From Lagopus muta (Eukaryota; Chordata; Aves; Galliformes; Phasianidae): a stretch of DNA of 64,000 bases. The notes beneath the pieces were generated by a model. The model saw nothing but the letters and a program-made list of their open reading frames with translations, was not told where the DNA came from and made no database searches. Shown here piece after piece: positions 48,401 through 62,155 of this stretch (positions are counted from its first letter, which is position 1; the number at the start of each line of letters is the position of its first letter). Location: NCBI RefSeq assembly GCF_023343835.1, contig NC_064440.1, positions 30,077,537-30,141,536 of the forward strand. The letters are read 5' to 3'. The position numbers were made by a program, and so were the translations under genes.

Positions 48401-51400
48401 CACCTGGCTTTAAATCAAGAGATATCTCTTTTTTGCTGCTTTTGTTGAAGGCATCCTGTTCTGAACAGGTGAGTGTGAGTTACGCTCACCTCCATGTTTC
48501 AGTTCACTTCCCTTTGTCAGTGAAATTCACTGAGCCTGATCTTTATTAATAAAACAATCTTGAGAAACTCTCTGCAATCACCTTTTTTTATTTCATGTTT
48601 AAATTAGGTTACTGAGTGTAAGAGGCTATACTTCTAAAGGTGCATGATTAAATAATTTCATTGCTCCAGTGTTCTAGAAATTCTCCTTGTACCAAAGAGA
48701 ACATCACTGCAAATGCTTCTTTGACAATGAACAGAGAATTAAACCACTGTATTACATTAATCTCTGTGATTATGCTAACCTGTACCTTTATACAGTTTTG
48801 TGGGAGCTGAATCTTAAAAGTGTAAAGTGTCAAATTTCCTTCTTTGTTAATAAATGAGGGGTGAGAAGTGGGCTGTACAACAAGAGAGTTTAACAGCAAA
48901 ATAGTGAGCAGAAACCTTGATCTACTTCTCTGCCCTAGAAAATAGATGTTATGTCCTCTCCTAGAGTGGTGCATTCTAAGTCCTGAACTACCCAGTGCTG
49001 TAGGAGCATGACAACAATATCTGCAGTGGGAGATGCCTGTTGCAAATTGTGCTGGCTCTCAACACAGCTGCTGAAGCTGATAACATCACCCTTTTCCCCC
49101 AAATTCTTGCTATAATGTTTGCCTGGACTTTTGTTTTGCTTAATTTAGACTGTAGCTTTTCCAAGGCTGCTCTTCTCTTGCATTTCTGCAAGGGTCTTTT
49201 TCCAACTGCCTGTCTTGGATTCAGTGTTTTCCTTCAGGTTCAAATATTTATCGGGGAGCTGAACAACTCAAAGTGACATTTTTGCCCAAAGCACTCTGCA
49301 GAAATTCATGAGTGATTCTACATGTCTTGTAACTTCAGGAAGGAATGAGGAAAATGGGTCTTTGCTGAGGACACATTTTTCGGGTTGACTGCCAGCAAAT
49401 GGTAAATCATTGAAGTATATATCACATAAAGCACTAATGAAATGACAGCAGCCTTATTAACTGTGCTGTAGTAAATAGCTACCCCATTTGAGCTGCTGGA
49501 GGGAGAAGTCAGGAGGAATGCCAGAAGCCAGTGATTTGCTGCGAAAGCAGAATGTGTGTGGATAGTGACGAAAAAAAATGAAGAAATGTCCTAGCACAAA
49601 AATTGGTTGATACCTCAGTAGTCTTAAGACTTTTTAACTGTAGACCTATGAACTGCATAATGTTAAGAGTGGAATTGATTTAAGAGAATGGTGCAGGCAA
49701 CAAAACACAGCACCTGCAAGACTGAAGCCATTCTAAATACAAGGGTTTTTGCTGCTATCTGTACAAAAGGAATAATTTCTGATGAACTACATACTGGTAG
49801 TGTGGTTTTTCACTGCTGGTGTCTGGGATCAAAAGACTTCTTTTGAGCTCAGGTTTTTGAAGAGATGAATTTCAGAGAACTTTCTCATTTTCTGGTCCCC
49901 TGTGGTTTTCCAGCAGGAGATGGATTGATGTGACCAGTATGTTCTTAATTGTCTTGGTTTTGTTATTGAAACTCAGATAGTATCAAATACCTTTAACTAT
50001 AGGTAACTGAGTCTTAATTGTTAGGATTCTTGTTTACCTGTTGTGCCTGTAAAGACTAGCATGTATTTGCCTAGTATATAAGACAATGGATCTCTGACTT
50101 GTAGCAACTGCTGGAGTGTTTTCTCAAATCATTATTGGTAATTTCATACATGAGACAGTGGAACTCTTGTGCGTGTAGAGTATAGTTCTGTACTGAATCC
50201 TTGATGACCTTTACTAAATGGTGTTTCCCAGAAAGTATGTTTTTCAGGTGTGCTGTGTATTTACTGCATGCCTGGCTACTTTTCAGTGCTGCAGTGATTG
50301 CAGTGCAGCTGTATTTCTAGTATTGGTTCAAGAGCTTCAGTGAGAAACAGCAGCCTTCTCTGTGTCTCTCGGCTTCATGTGTTCTAGTCATCTCCTTCAT
50401 AACTAGTAATTACACGTGGCTAAGGGAATCAGCGCAATGCTCCGAGCAGAGCCTGCCAGATGCATGCAGCTCTGTTTCTTGTCTTCTGCTCCTCTTTCCA
50501 CTGTTTGTGTGTATGTAATAGAAAGGTCCTAGCAAAGAAGGCTAGCTAACAAAAAGCTAGTTTCATATTTAAGCTAATCAAAACATGGCTCCTTTCACTT
50601 CTTTTGGCAGCTCTTCACTTCGAGATGTTCCAGAGGCATTGTGAAAGCTCCATGTAGCTTGATGAAAGCAATGTGGTTGGTGAAACTGTGCAGAGACATT
50701 AAACAGTAATGTTCAAGAGTTGGCACAGGTTCCTAGAAATATGTGAAAGTTAAGAAATTCAGTTCCAGTGTTCTAAATAACTTTCTGCTTCCCTTCTTGC
50801 TACACTGAATGTTTTATTCCTGATTCTGATTCAGGGCTTCTAGTATTAAAGGCTGATTTCATGTATTTCCCTTTAATAATGATGTTGATGTGCCAGTTTA
50901 ACAAAAAGGAATTACAAAAATAGCACAAAACAAAAACTGGTGAGAAGGTTGCATAACACAGCAGCAAATCATGTTGTGGTAATGTATTTTAATTATGTAT
51001 GATTTACATTGGTTTTGTTGTTGGAGGATTGCACTTCATGGCATGCAAATAATTTAAGCCGAAATAAACTTTAAAAGCAGGGTCAACACTGAACCAGTAA
51101 TTGATAGTAGGAGGGACAGTAACATCATGGGTAAATGGCCAGGTCAATGAGGCTATGTTCCTCATCTTTAAGAGTAAATAATATTTAAGTAAATATGTTG
51201 GAGATGGTTGCAGGAAAGAATTTAATAGGAATCTGTTCTTGTGAGGCTTAAAAGCCTGTGGTGTTGGCTCAAGGCATTCAGCTATTTTGCATCATCTTCC
51301 AGGACTGTTCTGTTAACTCTACTTTGCATGTGTTGAGGTGAATCCCCTGTAAACTGGAACATTTGGGATTATGTGGCAGGAAATACCTTTGAGCATAAAT

Positions 51401-54400
51401 ATTTTATCTTGAGTGTTAGCATCACCTTTGTTTCCACTGTGATGGTATTGCATAATAGCTTTAATTCTTAGTGCCATTGAAAGAATAGTAGGAAGATTTA
51501 GATTACAAGTTAGGGTTATATATGCAACTTGGAATTTACCTTGGTGTACATTCATGACTATTAATAGGAAATTGAAGAAGCTGTGCTATAATTTCCACAT
51601 CTTATGAGTTATTCTATTTGAATTCTACGGTTCTACCTGGAGTTTCTACGTACTGAAAGCTGTAAGAAGCATGGATAGAACAAGTCACTTGATTTCTGTA
51701 AGTTTTACTAGTACTCTCAAAACCTTAAAGACCATAAACAAGGGCTTTACTAGTTAAATACCTTCTGGATCTTATAGTGAGATGTATATAACCAAGTAAT
51801 TTATTATTCAGTTGTGAAAGTGGGCAAACACTACTGCCTGTAGTTTGGAATTAATGTCTTTTCTAAATTGCTTTGGGAGGCATTTCTTAGCCAAAGAAAA
51901 GGATAAATTATGCTAACTACTAGCATAACTGCTAATGGGCTATATGCCTATTTGCTGAATTGGGGAATGTGAACTGCATTGAGATTCATTATTACTCCAA
52001 CTAATGCAAACCCTTTTTTTAATGTGCTAACTAGCATGTTAAACTTGAAACTCTTACTCCACCACTTTTGTTAGCTTAATGGATAGTGCCACATGTTACT
52101 CGTTCTCAGTTGCTTCTTCTGGACTTGTGGTCACTTGCTCTGTTTTTTGTTTAGTCTGTGAGATACCTGCTTTGGGCTGGTAGCATAGGTGTATTTTGGC
52201 TGTATTTATATTGGCTTGAGAGGAACATGATGGCTGCAGCTGCTTCTTAAGTAAAGATGTAGATTGGGGTAGCTGAGCTTATTTCCTCTTGATTGTCTAG
52301 GAGAATGGGTCTGGGATTATAGGTAGAGAGCTGTACATCAAGAGCGCTATGTTTTGAAGACATAGCAGTTCCATGGCTTAAACAAGTGAAACACAGGCTG
52401 AATTGTAAGATGTTATGTTTACAGTATAATTTATTTGGTTTATCCATGAAGTCATTCCCTTTTGGAAGGTGGTATCGTGGGTAAAATAAAAGCTAAATAA
52501 TTTTAGGGCTACAGTAGGCTACATCAGGAAATGGCTGATGCTTGTTCATACAAAGGCAGAGGATTTAGGAATTGGTGTGTACAAGAAACTTGCTGTTTTG
52601 AGATTAGGAAAAAGGAGATGGGGAAGTGAATGATTGTTTCTGTGAAAAGAGCTAAAAGGTTATTTCTCTTTAACAAAGATTCTGACAAGGATGTTAAGCC
52701 AGCCGTTGTTATTGAGGCATTTAATTTTGCTTCAAAATTTACATAGCTTTCTACTTAAAGGCCTCCAAGTTCTCATCTGTTTCTATTTGTGGAGGGAAAT
52801 GTATCTCAGGCTTAGATCCATAATGTAAACCAGTATAGCCCTACTTATTCAGTATTTTTGAGACGGCTTATGTCATGACTCAACAAAAATACTGTCCTCT
52901 ACTTTGTCAAGCATTTCCTTTCTGGGGATTTGATTCTAAATCTAACAGCAGGCTACACTCCCTTCTTAGCAGACTCTAAGTGGTTTTAGAGACGGTTTTT
53001 AGTAAAAATTCAGAAAACCAAGGTGCATATATGTAAATATGAAAGAACTGTGTTGTGAAACCCTTGTCATGAATGCGGAGAGGTGTAGAATGAAATGGAT
53101 TATGCTTTTCTGGTAATACTTCTGACCAGTTAAAGGAATTTTAAAAACTTGAAGTAGTTACGTAGCAGAACACATGCACAAACATATGGTATGTTTAAAT
53201 GTGTTTGGTTTTTCTTGGTATCAAGCACCTGCTTGCTTTAGATGCTTACTGCATTATTGTTATAAAATCACTACCTTACCTTCCCCTATCTTGAAAGAGA
53301 CTTCTGTCACCTGTAAGTGGCTTGCTTAAGTATTCTTTTTCTTAAGGGAAAAGGATAACTAAATCACTATCCAGGAAGCAACTTGAAGTCAGAATTCAAT
53401 ATTCCATGTTTAGTTCACCTGGGAACGAATTTAAAAGAAGGCTAGTTGGTGTCTCTTTAGACCCAGTATGCATTCTAAACCATATGTTAATTAATTGTTT
53501 TGTGCTTTGTTACCACAGCTATATGTTGTAGATATGCATGTACTTGCAGAAAAACGTCTTAGGAAGAAGTCTGTGCAGACACATACAGTGTTAGATTCTT
53601 TCTGATGTATTCTTTGAAGGTCATTGTCAAGTGGTCAATAATTAATAATGTGTGCGTCTGCCAGGGAAGTAGACCTGATTACCCTTGATGTGCCTTCCAG
53701 ATCAATGTTCCTAATTCCCCTGCTGTTCCTCCCACATGGAATAAAGGGTAGGAGCTGTTCTCAGGGCTGCTTCTTTTTACTTGGCTTATTTATGGGAGAT
53801 GTCTTCCAGAAGCTGTGAACTTCTCTAGCAGCCCTGCATTTAAATAAGGCTGCTTGAAAGACCAGAGAGGAGAAGATCAAAGCCACCAGCTCTGCAGATT
53901 CTAAACTGCTTTTCTCTCAATCTCTTTTCATAAAACCTCATCAATCCTATTCAGGATTCTGCAGATGACTGCAAATGCAACCACAAGTCAGCCTGTTGGC
54001 CCACATACTTTATTTGCAGTTGAGTATGTTGATCCAACAGGTACTGAGATGTCTAAGTGTGGGTGAAAATGTGGGAGAAATCGCAAGCTATTGTGAAACT
54101 GTAGTACAGATTGTGTCTCTGCTCATATGCTGCTTCTTGGCTGTATTCCTTTCATTACTGGTGGTGTCACTTTTCCTTTGTAAACATGCTTTCATTTTCC
54201 ACTGAACTCAGATTTGAAGATCCATATTTTTTAATCTGGGCCACTGGTTAAATGGTCCTTTTGAAGGAAGTTCTAGGGCAATTATGTAATGTGAGGAATT
54301 GTGATGTAGGTTGCCATTGGTTTTTCCTGTTTGATTTACCTAGCAGTAAACACCTAAATGGTAACTAATAGAACAACAGGTTCTTGTTGTTCATCGAGCA

Positions 54401-57400
54401 TTTCTTGTTAGTATTAAATAATAGATTTATTATTATTATAATAGATTAAATAATAAATTAAATAGATTGGTGTCCTTAAAAAAAAAAAGTGTTGTAAGCA
54501 TTCTATTCTGGGTTTCAGCAAGGATTTCCTATATGTATGTATAAACAAATGCAGGATGAAAAGTCAATAGTGAGATAGGCTAGGTACAGTTAATTACTTT
54601 AGCAATTGATAGTGTTTCAGAAATTATGCTACCTTACAACCAAGTGTTCTTGTTGGACTGCATCCTAGCTTGATGTTCCTGCTTGGAAATAGCAAATTCT
54701 TCAGAGTATTTGAAAGGAAACAATTGCTTTTTGTGTGTATTTGAAGACTCTCTGTATTACTGCTGGTTTCACTTGAGAATTACCAAATTACCATGCAGGA
54801 AATAGTAATAGAGATGAGCTAGGGAGGAATACATAAGTGTTCGTGTCATTTCCCATTTAATACCTGCATCTGTGCATGTTTTTGTACAATGTCCTCATCA
54901 AAAATGTGAACAAAAATTAATATGTAGCAAGTCCTTGAGATGACATGAACTCCCAACACAGGTGAATGATGTAGAATTTATTGTATTAAAATACTGGCTT
55001 GTTCTGAAAATGTTAAGGCTAATCAGTCTAAAATATTCATTACAAACGGATCTAAATATTTCCTGCTTTAGTTCCTGGGAAATCAACACTATTTTTGTTA
55101 GAGAGATAAATTCACTGCCTGTTCTCAGGCTATTAATCTGCCATCAGCAAGAGTTTTCTGGGTTTGAGAACAATTCAACGTGTAAACTGAAAAGGTTCTA
55201 TGTTAGCTGCGTTTCTCTTCCTCCTGTTCTGGCTATATTGTATGCACATACTTCTAGTATTTTCTGATTTAGTAGCTAAAGGAAAAGAAAATCATGGAAC
55301 AATGTAGGAAATTTTCACTGGTTATATAAAGGATGTTTGGAAGGTGTCTCAAGGTTATTTCTGCTGGCTGCCAAACACTTCATTTATCACCTGTCTGCTC
55401 ATCCACAAATGTCAGTGGGATGAGGTTTATTCTCTTAGACTGATTTTCACTAGGCCGTGGGCTGTTTTTTTGACTCTGTAATGTCCAGGACTGAGTATTG
55501 CCATTAAACCATTTTACCACGTAGTCTAAGGCTGAAAATGGCATGCTTGTGCAAACATGTACCAAGAAATCTATCTGGGAGAGATGCTGGGATGATTCTG
55601 CTCTTTATCTGAGCAGTGGTACTATAGATGCTTGATCTTGGGTTATAAGAGAATTGAACAGGAATATGTAGATTGATAGTTTGTGGTAGATGACAAGACT
55701 TAGTGCCTGAGACCAAGTACTTTTATGAATTCTGACCTATTCTAAACATTAGGCTACAAAAGACTGTTTGATGTAACCATAAATGTTTCTCAGAGCTTAG
55801 CTTGAAATTTACTCTCAGGCTAATGAAACATTCAGGATTTGATTGTTATTAGTTGCTAGACTGGATATAGGAGATCATATTAAAGAAAACTAACTGTTTA
55901 AGATATTTCTGATGTGACAAGTTTAGTCAGACTAATGCGTTCTCTTGTCATGCTTGCTGAGTGCCACCTGCATGCATGCTTTTAGCCTTGAGAAATGGCT
56001 ACAGCTACTAATGAAGAGCTGATAATTTCCATTCTTGAAGTATTTTGCCCAGGCTTACTTTGCAGTAGCATGAAAACAGAAACTTGGCAACGTGATCTAT
56101 GCCCTACTGGTATCTGGTCCTCTTAGAGAGACCAGAGCTGGCTGACATACTGTAAGTCATATGGTCTATAATTCAGCAAGCCAAGAATTGCCACACTGTC
56201 CTCCAGGTTAAACGCCTGGTCTGCAATTTGTGGGTTTTTTTTTTTAATTCAAGCTTTTAGTGACTTAAGCTGAAGAACAGTAACAAGGTGACAAAGGTAT
56301 TCATGCAAAATACACTTGTAGAAATCAGTCTTGCGTTCCTGAAGTTTCCTGACTGTACTCTGCAGATTTGGGTAGAAGGAACAGAGCTTCATGTGCCAGT
56401 GATCAAAAGAGCAGTACAAATACAGTGTCACTTTTTAAAATAATGGATAATTTAGGTTTTACAATGGTTGCCTGTAAGCACTTAGGACTAGATTGCAGCT
56501 GTATTAAGGAAAAAGCATGGCATGGTTTGCATTGAGTCGATCACAGTCTGCTGTTGATATTAGCAAAGGAGAAAAATTGTTTGTTCTTGTTACTTGCTTG
56601 TTAATCTGCTCTAGGGGGGAAAAAGCCTGAAGAGGACAGGACTAGCTTCTTCAAGCTCTACTTGTTCTGTTCTCCTTCTAACTTTCTTTTATTTCCTCTC
56701 CCCAGCAGCAAGCAAAACATTGCTCTGGCTCATAGTCCTTAGCATGGCAAAAAGAAAAAGCAGTCTGACTTAAGAGAGTTTTCAGCTGGAGAGGGTGAGG
56801 TGATTTGAGGATTATGTGTAATAAGATCTGCCACAAAGTAAATACCATACAAAATGGCACTCAAAGTGAAACACAGCCAAGATTTACTGAGGGTAAAAAT
56901 CAATGAGATGTATCAAGGCAACTAGGTGCCAAAGGAGACTGCTGTTCATGTTCAGGGTATTTCTCAGATGACAGTGTGCTATTTTTCTTCTGTAAAGAAG
57001 GACTTGTGAGAATTTACTTGTGCCCTGTCAAGCAAAAGAAATGAAAATGTTTGGGCTGAGATATGAATGTTCTGGCAAGGAAAATGTTAGCTCAAATGCT
57101 TAAGATGTATTTATTCAACTTAAATAGAAATTGCAAAGGAAAAGTAGTAAAGTAACTTGTAGAGACAGCTTGGATGTGAATAGACAAGGCATTTGCTATT
57201 TTTAATGCCTAAGATAATTTCACACAGTTCAAACATGCTACCTGTATGTGCACCCATTTTCTCTAAAGAATAGAAGGTACAAAAAACAGAGTTGCTTTAT
57301 ACTGCATTGATATTCTAACAGCTTTTTGTTATGCAAATGCCTGCGTAATATCAAAACCCAATTTGAGCTTTTCTCTTCAGGGATGGAGTATTATAACAGT

Positions 57401-60400
57401 TACTTGATGTAATGAATTCTTTATTGAATACACTGCTTTGCATAGATGCTGTATGATAACAAGTTCCTGTGATCAGTTAAAATTGTAGCTGCCCTGATTT
57501 ACCACTGTAAGACATCCTATGAAATGCATGAAGGTTTGCTTCAGTTAGATCCAGATTAGTCACTCCTTACACTGATGTTGCAATGGAGTTTTACAGTGGG
57601 CTTTCTGATTTACACAGTAGAGATGTCTGTATATAAGCATGACAGAAAAATTCAGTAATTAAAATAAAAATAAGGGTAAACTGAAGATCTTACAGGTAGA
57701 AGAGTTTGCTCTAAGAACAAAGAAGTTGAAGTTTGAGAAATCTTCAAGTTGTCTTAAGAATTTTATAGTTGTCAATACCTAAAGATCTAATTGGCTTGAA
57801 AATCAAATCTGTTGCATCTGTAGGGTTACTTTGTATAAGCAGTGTAAATTTCTTCAATCAAAATGCTTTTACAGTAACATTTTATTCTGGGAAATCACTT
57901 GAGGATGACAGAAATTTTATGGCTCTGATAAGGTTAAATCGAAGAACTTCAACAGAATTTTTATGAATTTGGGGCTATTGTTTTGCCCTGCTGATCTAAG
58001 GTTCTGTGTCAGCAATCCCCTGTGAAATGTGTAAACATGTGCAAAAACTGTTTCAGTATGACTACAACGAATTATGTGCCTTTCAGAGCTTGTTACCATT
58101 AATCCTGGGAAAGAGAAGAACTGTAAAAGTAATGTCTATTTGAAGTTCTGCTCTTCTTAAATGTCTATTACTGTGTACTTGTTTTGTGCTGTAAAATTTC
58201 AATATGGGGCAATCTAACAGCCACGTCCTTCTCAACAGCTTCATTATAGTTGTTATCTCAGAAGTAGATCATATTTGATCACTTTGTGGCCTTGTACACC
58301 TTTTTCCAATTGTTATTTGTAGTCTCTTATATGATTTAAATTTATGTGGAGTTGTTAAATGTCTGTAGAAATATTAATCTTAATGTTTTAACTAGGTAGT
58401 AAATTATTGCATTTATGTATATTGGAGGAATTAACACTGATATTTAGACTAGGCTGTGAATAGCTTAAGAATATTTAGTAAGGAAGTGTGTGAGATGTAC
58501 TTCTAAAGGTTGTCTTCATACTCTTCTATTGGAAATATAGCCATGTTGTGAAAAAGTTCCTAGCTGTCTGGAAGTATGGCAAGTAAATAAAGGATGTGAA
58601 GTAGAGGTAGCTAACTTGATTTTGTTTGCTTGTGATTCTTACTTTTATTAGGTAAATTTTATTTACTTCTTGAAAGATGAGTGTAGACCTGATCTTTAAA
58701 TGAATGGGCGAACAGAACTCAAACAGAGCTTAGCTTTCAAAAATTACTTCCTTAAATGTAAAGGAAAATATATACTTGTTTTTTGTCGAAACAGTTGAAT
58801 GTTTCTTTCATTTCACTAAATGCAAGGTTCAGTGTTGTAGTAAATATCAAATAAAAATGAGAGTTGCAGTGATGTGGAAGTTGACCTGTAGTAATCCAAT
58901 GGTTACGTGGCTACGTGTATCTGGTGACTGCTCATTTTTGATGTCTCGGTATGGTTTTTAAATACTGCAAGTCAAACTGCTTGAATCATAAAACAGTGTC
59001 TAGCCTAACAGCCTCAGCTAGGGACTAATGTTTAAATCACTGAGGTTGGAAAGCTAAAGCTTCTAATAGCGATGAGTGGAGCTGACTGAGGCAGGTGAAA
59101 AGGTGCCTCTGAATACTAAGAAAGCAGTAGAAATGACTAATGAGGACAAAATCAATAAATTACAGTAGAATTTTTAATAAAACGCCCTTGAGTAAAAAGC
59201 CTGCATATCTCTAATGGAGTGCAACTTTGTATTAATGCTAAATGTATTTATGCTTTGAAATAAAGTAGTAGTTAGTCAATTGAGTAACGACTGGGACTTG
59301 CCAGAGTGCTATTACATGTAAGTTAGGTAGTCTGTTTTCTTCATTAGAAAATCTGATGAGCTCATTGAGGGTGTTAAATTCCAAAACTTAGGTGTATAAA
59401 GTTGATAGTAGCATCTGAATAAACAGTTCTTAGAATTTTTAAAAACTTAGTCTAGTTTAACTTGAATAGGTGAACTGAAAACTCATTGATTAAACCTGCT
59501 TGTCTAATTGGTCTCATACTAACTACAGGCCAGATGCTTCCATTATTTAACATAAACTTGAGTAAGTTTAATCCATAATCAAGAATAAATCTCTTAGGAT
59601 TTTCTCTGTTAAATGAAGTTCTGGTGAACTTGCCTGCTATATTCTCTGTGAACAACAGCTGAGATTTGAGAACAGAGAAGTTCTTCTCAATGTTCTTCAT
59701 ATTCACCCCTCAAGTAGTAGTCCTCCTGCAGAGCCTAATATTAGCATGTATAAAATTAAACTTCTTACCACGTTGTTTTACTAACTTGTGTTCTCACTGA
59801 GAATAGCTGTCAGTGCTTTTGTTGGTTTTGTTCTTACGTGTAATACCTTTAGAACTAGTTCTTAGCTTCAGAATCTGTTGAGGCTAAGGGATCTGAAACA
59901 ATGGTTATCATTACAAATCTGACTAGCAGAAAATACTGCTTCAAGTAACCAATTCCAAGTTGATGAAAAATAACTGAGTTACCAACATAGCTTTTGTGAC
60001 TGCTATTAACAGCTCAACTCACGACTTGTTGACTTCTTCCCCTCTTAGAACCACTTATGCAAAGTGATGGTTGCAAAGTGCTCCTACATGTTAAAGTGCT
60101 GATAGTATGGAACTTAGATCATCATGATCAGCATTAACATAATGCTTCTTCAAATGTCTTGCAGGGGACATCAGTACATCTGTTGTGGATTCTCAATGTT
60201 CTGGGCTTTAAGGAAGTTCCTCCTTTCCAGTTCCAGAAGCTGTGTGGGGCTGTAAAACCTAAGGGCTGGAGTGTTACTTTAATAGTAAGGAGATGAGGCA
60301 GCTGGTTAAAGAAGAAACTATGTATTTTTTTTCTCCTTTCCAATATGGCTTTGAATTCTCTGTACTCAAATGTCAATACTGAGAGCTCATCCAATTTGTT

Positions 60401-61918
60401 CTGCTGACAGCTGCTACTGTGATGCTGAGAGGGTCTGGGCTTTATTGGAGAAGACTTCTAGCTGTGATGTGAATGTCAGGAGTAGATCTGCACTGTAGAT
60501 CAAGGGAGTTAGCAATCACTGAGCAGTTAATAGTGAACACTGACTCAAACATGCTGTCTTGTCTTTTGTCCCATTGAAAATTTCCTGGTAACAGCTGCTC
60601 TTCATAGCAAAGGGTACGTCTAAAGCAGTAGGTCTTCCCAAATGAGTAAGATGAATGGTACCATGGGAGGGAGTATTGTCTAGATTACTCCCTTTCCAGC
60701 TAATTAAAGTGAAGTTCATATCTCTCCTTAGATATTACAGCTGTGTGAAGTCTGTAAATATTGACCACCAAACAACATGGACACTGTGTTGCTTCTTAAA
60801 CTGCTATTTGCAACAATGTAGAATTTAACCTTAGAAGAATGAGATGTGAAGACAGCTTGTTCTTTCTTATCTCCTAGTTACGGTCAGCTGGTAAAATGAA
60901 CTTCATGCTAGTGGTTTTGTTCAGTTAGAAATGTAAGAAGAGTGCTAACAAATGTAATGTTTTCAGAAAGTTGTCTCACTTAGTTATCCCTATGTTTACG
61001 TGTAGCACTGATAGCAAAAAGACTTCTGGTAGAGGGCAGAAACAACCATAAGCTTGATCTGACCTGCTGAGCTGTGGTTTATGCAGGGATTTGATCTGGC
61101 AAGGAAACAGGTCTTCTGTTATGTTTTAGGTGGCCAGTGATACCTTGGTCCTGCTGCAGTACATATCTAGCAAGAAAAAAACCACTTTCATCAAGGAAAT
61201 GTGTTCTGAGGCATTTTATATTCAGGAAATTAACTTCACTGAATAAAGTTTCACCTTTTCTTTCACATTCTATGTACTTTTGGATGACCATCCATGAGCC
61301 ATCCAAACTATTTGACAGTTCACCTGCAGTGCATTCGTTGTGTTATTGTCCTAGTTGTCTCCAGCTGTTGCATTTGATCTGAAGGTTTTCAAGCAATTGG
61401 GAGAGTGAGGTTTATGGATGTGGCTGTGGTAACATGCTACTGATTTCTTAACTCTGAACACGATAAACCTAGTGAACAACTCAATCTAGTGCAAGTTTTC
61501 ATAAGGCTGTTACACCTCAATATTACTTGTAATCTTACCCTGCTTATGGTTTGTTACTTGTGGCTTATGTGAAATTGTTAACTTGAATTATCTAAATTAT
61601 TGGCACACTGGTAGCATGAAGCACTTGTGTTGAATACAATACATGTACTTTCTGAGCACTTCGAAGAGGAAATTCCTGTATTACTTCCAAGGTAACAATC
61701 AAGTTAGTTTATCAGCCCAGGTTGCTTTATACCTGAGCGTGTTGTACAAATGTAAGCCTGTTTAAGATATGAAACCTAACAAGATTGCTACTGTTATCAG
61801 TGTAAATTCTATTTTATCTCCTGCTTATTTGGAAGAATGCTGAAGTTTGTATTGGCTTTCAGTCACTTTAGGATAGCGAGGCATTCTATCCAGTATTTAT
61901 GAATGGTTGAACTGGTAT

Positions 61919-62155
61919 TCACTGTTCTGGCATCTTTTTAGTTGTGCTGGAAAAATTGTGTTGAAACATGATCCCATTTTGAGGAGCCATCTTGAGAGCT
62001 GCTGGTTCTGCTAATTGTGGAGACCAAGTAGCAAGCTGCCGGATGTCAAGGTTGTCTTTTGCTTTCTGTGCCTGTAGGAAATGTGCCCCAAGTCTAAGCA
62101 ATCCAAGTGCAAATAAATAAGTCAATATTTGATCTTTCTGTGAAACTGATGTCAC
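61919..62155 (-). other. Unidentified coding-like segment
   Basis: On the minus strand, 78 codons are open with ordinary codon choice and a mixed, charged composition (for example GLLRLGAHFLQAQKAKDN and LDIRQLATWSPQLAEP), locally more GC-rich than the flanks. A CAG after a moderately pyrimidine-rich stretch sits near the upstream end (about 62,147). I do not recognise the protein. It runs against the strand bias of this half of the window, and its length is within chance. Confidence 0.15.
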
